DNA of 64,000 nt, from assembly GCA_902518075.1 (NCBI GenBank), contig CABYEX010000002.1, positions 14,642-78,641 of the forward strand. Direction: 5' to 3'. The DNA comes from Halieaceae bacterium (GTDB lineage: Bacteria > Pseudomonadota > Gammaproteobacteria > Pseudomonadales > Halieaceae). The first letter of the stretch is position 1; each line of letters opens with the position of its first letter. The position numbers were made by a program, and so were the translations under genes. This document shows, piece by piece, positions 63,612 to 64,000 of the stretch. The notes under the pieces were generated by a model. It was not told the origin of the DNA. It worked only from the letters and a program-made list of their open reading frames with translations, and ran no database searches.

Positions 63612-64000
63612 GAGGCTGTCCCCTGTCGCAGGTTCTCAAGCAACGGCTTGAAGCCCTGCTCACCCAGCCAGTAGCGCACCAGGTTGTCGACGCCTTTGGT
63701 CGTCAGCGTCGCACCTGAGAGACCATCCACCTGCCATTGCTTTTTATCGGAACCCATGGGCACCGCGCCCTTCAGAACCTGAATGGCCACCTGATCGCCC
63801 TGATAGACCTGCTTGCCAGGCCAAATCGCCTTCCATCTGGGGTTATCAATTTCCCCGCCAAGACCGGGGGTCTCGCCGTGTTCGTAAAATCCGAGGCCTG
63901 CCACCGTGTTGCCGTCAGACTCCAACGCCATGAAACCGTACATCGTTGACCACAGACCGTAGCCGCGAATCGGCAGGATAATTTTGTCCAGCGCGCCGGC
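63608..64000 (-). CDS. nqrC: Na+-NQR subunit C, C-terminal part
   Basis: The gene runs off the right edge; about 130 C-terminal residues are present in one open frame up to the last base. '[19 protein letters not shown]' precedes the flavinylation motif '[16 protein letters not shown]', whose Thr takes FMN from ApbE. nqrA and nqrB should lie beyond. Confidence 0.95.
   Translation of the reverse strand, partial: AGALDKIILPIRGYGLWSTMYGFMALESDGNTVAGLGFYEHGETPGLGGEIDNPRWKAIWPGKQVYQGDQVAIQVLKGAVPMGSDKKQWQVDGLSGATLTTKGVDNLVRYWLGEQGFKPLLENLRQGTAS

Overview
The window looks like the chromosome of a marine gammaproteobacterium, probably of the OM60/NOR5 (Halieaceae-like) type. That placement is an inference. 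It rests on a Na+-translocating NADH:quinone reductase operon, the order msbA-lpxK-kdsB-murB-uvrC-pgsA-tRNA-Gly, a TonB receptor with several purine transporters, and a protein very like DMSP demethylase. No rRNA, CRISPR array, transposase or phage gene was seen.

Layout. (1) 1-8.9 kb: a sodium:solute symporter with an overlapping 39-residue partner, an iron-type alcohol dehydrogenase, a DmdA-like demethylase, an aldehyde dehydrogenase, a MOSC protein, a fatty acid hydroxylase, a small membrane protein and a NUDIX hydrolase. An MFS permease follows at 8.9-10.4 kb. (2) 10.4-11.4 kb: no protein gene. It holds two near-identical 274-bp direct repeats. Each has, on the minus strand, a sigma70-like promoter with a 16-bp palindrome over the -10 element and ends in a strong terminator, so this looks like a duplicated small-RNA gene. 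(3) 11.4-36 kb: an almost complete route from extracellular purines to ammonia. It opens with a perfect NtrC-type site and a consensus sigma54 promoter in front of a TonB receptor. Next come purine permeases, 8-oxoguanine deaminase, XdhABC, a decayed AllB-type allantoinase, allantoicase, UraD, HIU hydrolase, ureidoglycolate lyase, guanine deaminase and the cytochrome-linked urate oxidase PuuD. The oppositely transcribed puuE-ureDABCEFG operon completes it. Two related phosphoribosyltransferases lie near the two ends of the plus-strand part. (4) 36-40 kb: a 45-residue Cys-rich protein, Nei, a third purine permease and a 2OG-Fe(II) oxygenase. (5) 40-47.7 kb: tRNA-Cys and tRNA-Gly, separated by a secreted DUF3604 protein, a 2-oxoacid:ferredoxin oxidoreductase with a GltD-like Fe-S flavoprotein, and a frameshifted SRPBCC-like gene. 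(6) 47.7-64 kb: housekeeping envelope genes (pgsA, uvrC, murB, kdsB, lpxK, msbA, exbD, exbB, a DUF2062 gene, lolCDE) and the end of the nqr operon with nqrM and apbE.

How the genes fit together. Guanine is deaminated by GuaD and 8-oxoguanine by its own deaminase. XdhAB makes urate. PuuD oxidises it, passing electrons to its cytochrome c domain. HiuH, UraD, PuuE, allantoicase and AllA then release glyoxylate and two ureas, and urease yields ammonia. No dedicated transcription regulator is encoded in the block. The visible control element is the NtrC/sigma54 pair, which points to nitrogen scavenging. The purine block is noticeably more AT-rich in codon choice than the flanking envelope and nqr genes, which fits an accessory, possibly acquired, region.
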